Part shown: positions 61,601 to 64,000 of the stretch, in pieces | Layout: each line of letters starts with the position of its first letter | Position numbering within the stretch: the stretch's first letter is position 1 | Assembly: GCF_024399315.1 (NCBI RefSeq) | Contig: NZ_CP075170.1 | Span: forward strand, 1,798,001-1,862,000 | Length of the DNA stretch: 64,000 bases | Reading direction: 5' to 3' | Source of the DNA: Chryseobacterium sp. MA9 | GTDB taxonomy: Bacteria > Bacteroidota > Bacteroidia > Flavobacteriales > Weeksellaceae | The notes under the pieces: generated by a model | What the model was told of the DNA's origin: nothing | What the model saw: the letters and a program-made list of their open reading frames with translations, nothing else | Databases searched by the model: none | Translations under genes and position numbers: made by a program

Positions 61601-63538
61601 TACCCCGCATTTTACAATTCTTAAATTCAGAGTGGTACTGCTTGTAGAAGAGATCTCATTGAAGTTTACAGTAATATTAGCTGTACCCTGTCCTCCTATC
61701 ACACTTCCGAAATTAGAACTTCCAAATGTCCATTCCATAAATTCCGGCACAATTCCATTCAGATTGGCACTGAAAGTCTGAGTACTACTCGGACAGAAAG
61801 GCCCTGGATTAGGATTAATTGTAATAGAGTTAAGATCTAACGGTGCTACATTGAACGAAGTTGGAGCCGAAAGACAACCTGCGCTGCTGATTGATTTATT
61901 CTGTGCAGACACGGTATACGATGAAGCACCAGCGTTAAATATAACTGTTACAGAAGATCCTGCATTACTTCCCTGGATCGTTCCGTTGGTAACACTCCAA
62001 ACTGGCACCATTCCGGCATCAACAGGATTGATGGTATATACATAAGGTCTTCCGGAACATACTTTTGTCTCTCCGGAAATAGTACCTGTAGGTGCCTGTG
62101 GAATTGGTAATACCTTAATGATTCTTGCATTACTTTCACAACCTCCGCCTTGTTTAGTAGCAGTAATAGTATAAGTACCTGCTGCTGTAAAAGCGTAGGT
62201 AAATGGCCCTGTCATTACTCCCGACGTAAAAGAAGTTCCTCCTGTGGTTACTTTCCAGGTAACAGGTACGTTAGGGTTAGTCGTAAATACCTGGCTTGTT
62301 CCTGCACAGATTTCATCCGTACCACCACTTACCACTACTGGTGCTTCCACTACAATATCAATAGAAGCATGACCTTCACATGATAATAAAGTATTGTGAT
62401 AGTTGGCTTCAAGATGATAAGTACCAGGCTGAGTTGCCGAGAAAATAGCTTCGTTTCTCTGCTGAGTATAATACAACTGACCTCCTGCAGGACCGGTTAC
62501 GTTCCATTGAACACTGGTCGTAGGCCATTGAGGAATTGAATACGTATATTGCTTACCCGCACATACTACCGCCTGTCCTTTCACTTTGGCATTGGCTAAA
62601 ATTACAGGAATTTTGATGGTAGTCCACTCAGGACAAGCACATTCAGATAAATACATTACATAACCAAAACCATCAAGCGGATCTACCTGATCCCATTTCA
62701 CTTCGATTTCGCTGCCGTAATTATTCACAATAGATCCTCCAATGACTTTCCATTGTCCTTTATTACATCCGTCCTGTGCGCTGTATTTTTCAACACTGCC
62801 TTCGCATACTACGGATGCACAGTTGATCTGTACAGGATCTGATTTCAGTACCGTGATTTCCTTTTTGTATATACTCTGGCAGCCGCACTTATTAGTTACA
62901 GTCAGCTTAACAGTAAAGTTTCCAGGATTAGTATACACATGAGAGGGTTCAAAAGCTGTTGAAGTAGAAGTAATTCCATCTCCAAACTCCCAGAAATAAT
63001 TGACAATATCCGATCCTCCGTTTTGCTCGGAAAGGTTATCAAAATAGACCGTTGTATTTTTACATACGGTATTATCCAGGTATAATAATTCAAATTTAGC
63101 AATCGGTCTGTTGATTTTTTCAATACAGATGGTCTGGGTTTCAACAGTTCCGTCATTGTATGTAATAACAGCCTGTAAAGAGCCATTGCCTGCAGCTCCC
63201 CAGATAACATACGCTGCGGTATTTCCTGGTCCTGAAGGGGTTAAAGTTCCTCCTGAAATAGTCCATTGTACATTAGAAACGTTTGATCCCTGAACCAGAT
63301 ATTTGACAGGGTCTATTGATTTCTCACACACACGGAGACATTGGGAAGAATTGATGTAGGAAACAGCGACTCCGTTATCCGGGATCTGGTCTTCTTTTTC
63401 GCCACGGAATTCCTGGCATCCGACCTGTTCAGTCCATGTAATTCGAGCTTGTGCCTGTAGTACCCAAGGTACTAAAAGCCAACATAGTAGCAGCCATCTA
63501 AAGATATGCTCCCTACTAAAATAGGTGTTGTTTTTCAT
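58649..63538 (-). CDS. Large T9SS-secreted PKD-containing adhesin-like protein
   Basis: This 1629-residue protein has a signal peptide, FRWLLLCWLLVPWVLQAQA, and a T9SS type A C-terminal domain, MIPNPAKEKVKISYNTG with a final VIVQTGDTSLQGKLIKN. A PKD domain is clear near 165-235: YFWEFGDGITSTSTAFEPSH, then VKLTVTNKCGCQS. Repeated Ig-like stretches follow: GTYTITATKQGGGC, TYTGTNGC, GTYTFTMTMSAPGKPTC and GTYVYTLEVRTPGTSGC. The architecture is that of cell-surface adhesins or gliding-associated proteins. The substrate or partner is unknown. It has its own terminator, and no neighbouring gene indicates a function. Confidence 0.88.
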   Translation of the reverse strand: MKNNTYFSREHIFRWLLLCWLLVPWVLQAQARITWTEQVGCQEFRGEKEDQIPDNGVAVSYINSSQCLRVCEKSIDPVKYLVQGSNVSNVQWTISGGTLTPSGPGNTAAYVIWGAAGNGSLQAVITYNDGTVETQTICIEKINRPIAKFELLYLDNTVCKNTTVYFDNLSEQNGGSDIVNYFWEFGDGITSTSTAFEPSHVYTNPGNFTVKLTVTNKCGCQSIYKKEITVLKSDPVQINCASVVCEGSVEKYSAQDGCNKGQWKVIGGSIVNNYGSEIEVKWDQVDPLDGFGYVMYLSECACPEWTTIKIPVILANAKVKGQAVVCAGKQYTYSIPQWPTTSVQWNVTGPAGGQLYYTQQRNEAIFSATQPGTYHLEANYHNTLLSCEGHASIDIVVEAPVVVSGGTDEICAGTSQVFTTNPNVPVTWKVTTGGTSFTSGVMTGPFTYAFTAAGTYTITATKQGGGCESNARIIKVLPIPQAPTGTISGETKVCSGRPYVYTINPVDAGMVPVWSVTNGTIQGSNAGSSVTVIFNAGASSYTVSAQNKSISSAGCLSAPTSFNVAPLDLNSITINPNPGPFCPSSTQTFSANLNGIVPEFMEWTFGSSNFGSVIGGQGTANITVNFNEISSTSSTTLNLRIVKCGVTKIISIPVSLITLPVVNFTSVGGVCLGSNLSFTVNQGTITSATNVTFTFANGTTYTTAFNPSGNYSFPNNGYISNNSGSNVSQVVTVTYTGTNGCNYKPTASANFTIYPETIITISPVYNITVCDPTTMTPYTLTANSSTGLTNIISWQWYKNNGIIPGANTNSYTISGAGAFGTYKVQAVDINNCVVYSQNVNVTQLCPSSGGCTTDPQISFVPQWSGCNTISVTGLSYVGTPDEIQWLSDSVLTLSSGQGTATPIYQTTLAGAHIVFVRLRYGTCWYSKGVEVRKNYEPKFNVSTVCSGGGYNVNLFNTSTIFEINPSAITYTFTSPGQPTQTGQTATYNNLAPGTYTFTMTMSAPGKPTCTTTQTITLAPVPSTSFLVPAWICVREAITFSPISYVSGNTYTWIFDGTSYVTGGPNATITYNTSGTKTIQLRIKTPNGCEYTSAVINISVKEAILDGNMAPPALVACIGSAPNIVFTSTLGTPSQYIWMNGSQPVIGAPSSPVFTPTQSGSYWPVLVSADGCRTSIMSTKAIPVTLKNPPYVNISGKANICEGSSTILSGIVTDTTLEYQWKKNGGLVSAPWSPGPYPIIFDTGSLPAGTYVYTLEVRTPGTSGCTSSKNFTVTVSPPPSPVTVSYSLVSCQPYKIKLTASGPSAGDYNWSNGMTGQSITVNEGGAYQVIYTAPSGCKVAGNTEVPLSIESLMWVFPTGCYDECLRKNYILGPKGVFDHHEWQLFGNSIQSGNNDFIYPLYINAAGTYQLQIDHLGCQFTSGTMNYYPGKECGFETDCKLEASIKGMKWVGDHYAVTGTIHNMGSQPISLTVSSLNGYGSYIPSIITIPAGGVYDMNANPLAFYPNSSFQGTDEILFSNETCKFTTKAVDPDWMGMRSAGRSVIAASASSLKMIPNPAKEKVKISYNTGSEKLLAKQITVFDAMGNVKFRKELKTASGEVDVEVTSWLQGVYIVIVQTGDTSLQGKLIKN

Positions 63539-64000
63539 AGTTATTAAAAAAGTGTTATTAATTTTTTGTCAAATTAACAAAAATAATAATACAATAATCA
63601 TTTAATAGTGAAAAAATAACATTATTTCACTATTGAATACCAACAATATAAACAAATACATGATTATATGTTATTTCACCCATATATTAGTTATGCAAAA
63701 AAGATCCGGCCGGTTTCGATATTTTAAGGATTTATAAGGTTTTTAACTAAATTAAATACATATTTTTTTACTAATTAATAACCAAATCAATCACCAAAAC
63801 TTCAATTTGTTTATTTTTTTCTAAATAAATCAATTTTATATTAAAATTAATCGTTTTTTTAAATAGAATTTCTCACTGGCAGTACTATTTTCATGTGGTC
63901 AGTTCCCACAGCAGCCAGTCTTATTTGGCACACAACCATCAATGGGTGCATTAAAGGAACATTGCCGACAAGATCAAAATACTTTATCTTTGTTTTTCAA
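63539..64000. other. AT-rich upstream region of the adhesin gene
   Basis: Strongly AT-rich, with no coding region visible on either strand. Only the promoter at 63962-63992 can be supported. Confidence 0.55.
63962..63992 (+). promoter_or_regulatory. Promoter reading out of the window (-33 TTG, -7 TATCTTTG)
   Basis: TTG at 63962-63964 and TATCTTTG at 63985-63992 are 20 bases apart, a full match to the Bacteroidota consensus. The start codon it serves lies past base 64000, so an unseen plus-strand gene follows. Confidence 0.65.

Noticed and set aside
1..64000. CRISPR arrays, tRNA or rRNA genes
   Set aside because: I looked for regularly spaced repeats and cloverleaf or rRNA signatures and found none; the repeats present are pairs or low-complexity spacers.

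Overview
The window looks like chromosome of a Chryseobacterium-type member of the Flavobacteriia (Bacteroidota). The base composition is AT-rich, Shine-Dalgarno sequences are mostly absent, and several promoters carry the Bacteroidota -7 box TAnnTTTG. Two large secreted proteins end in type IX secretion (T9SS) sorting domains, and OMP_b-brl/TonB-plug, GH3 and flavobacterial AraC-type proteins are present. The genus is an inference from gene content, not a measured match.

Layout. 1-4.8 kb (minus): a partial CPA1 Na+/H+ antiporter, an MhqD/MhqO-like hydrolase and ring-cleaving dioxygenase pair, a small GNAT protein and a second MhqO paralog. 5.1-8.9 kb (plus): a possible methionine-responsive leader peptide and terminator, then an EamA exporter and metNIQ. 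9.2-11.5 kb: a GH3 beta-glucosidase. 11.9-24.2 kb (minus): an outer-membrane barrel protein, a DUF2652 protein, a three-gene RND efflux operon with an AraC regulator upstream, a metallophosphoesterase and a DHA2 MFS exporter. An Lrp/AsnC regulator is divergent at 24.4 kb. 24.9-26.5 kb: two secreted proteins sharing a short C-terminal module. 27-28.4 kb: mnmE.

28.4-43.8 kb is a mobile defence island. It holds two copies of a zinc-ribbon/HTH protein plus integrase module, one of them with an integrase cut down to its arm-binding domain. A tightly spaced six-gene run follows, encoding an OLD-family nuclease and a UvrD-like helicase (Gabija-like) and then a complete MukF/MukE/MukB/TOPRIM set (Wadjet-like, JetABCD). 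An intact IS481-type insertion sequence closes this part.

43.9-53.9 kb (minus) is a detoxification-like cluster built from two related sets of genes: DJ-1/PfpI protein, NAD(P)-binding epimerase-like protein and acetoacetate-decarboxylase-like protein. An aldehyde dehydrogenase, a nitroreductase, an esterase and an AraC regulator accompany them. Four transcription units in this cluster each carry the same 19-bp element (consensus TTGTAACAGAATCTCTGTT), always 41 bp from a -7-like box and about 70 bp from the start codon. This is a previously unremarked local regulon, probably run by the AraC protein encoded in it.

54.4-63.5 kb: a DUF1826 protein, an AraC regulator, a secreted DUF4440 protein and two T9SS cargo proteins, including a 1629-residue PKD-containing adhesin-like protein. 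A good promoter at the right edge points to a gene starting beyond the window. I saw no rRNA, tRNA or CRISPR array.
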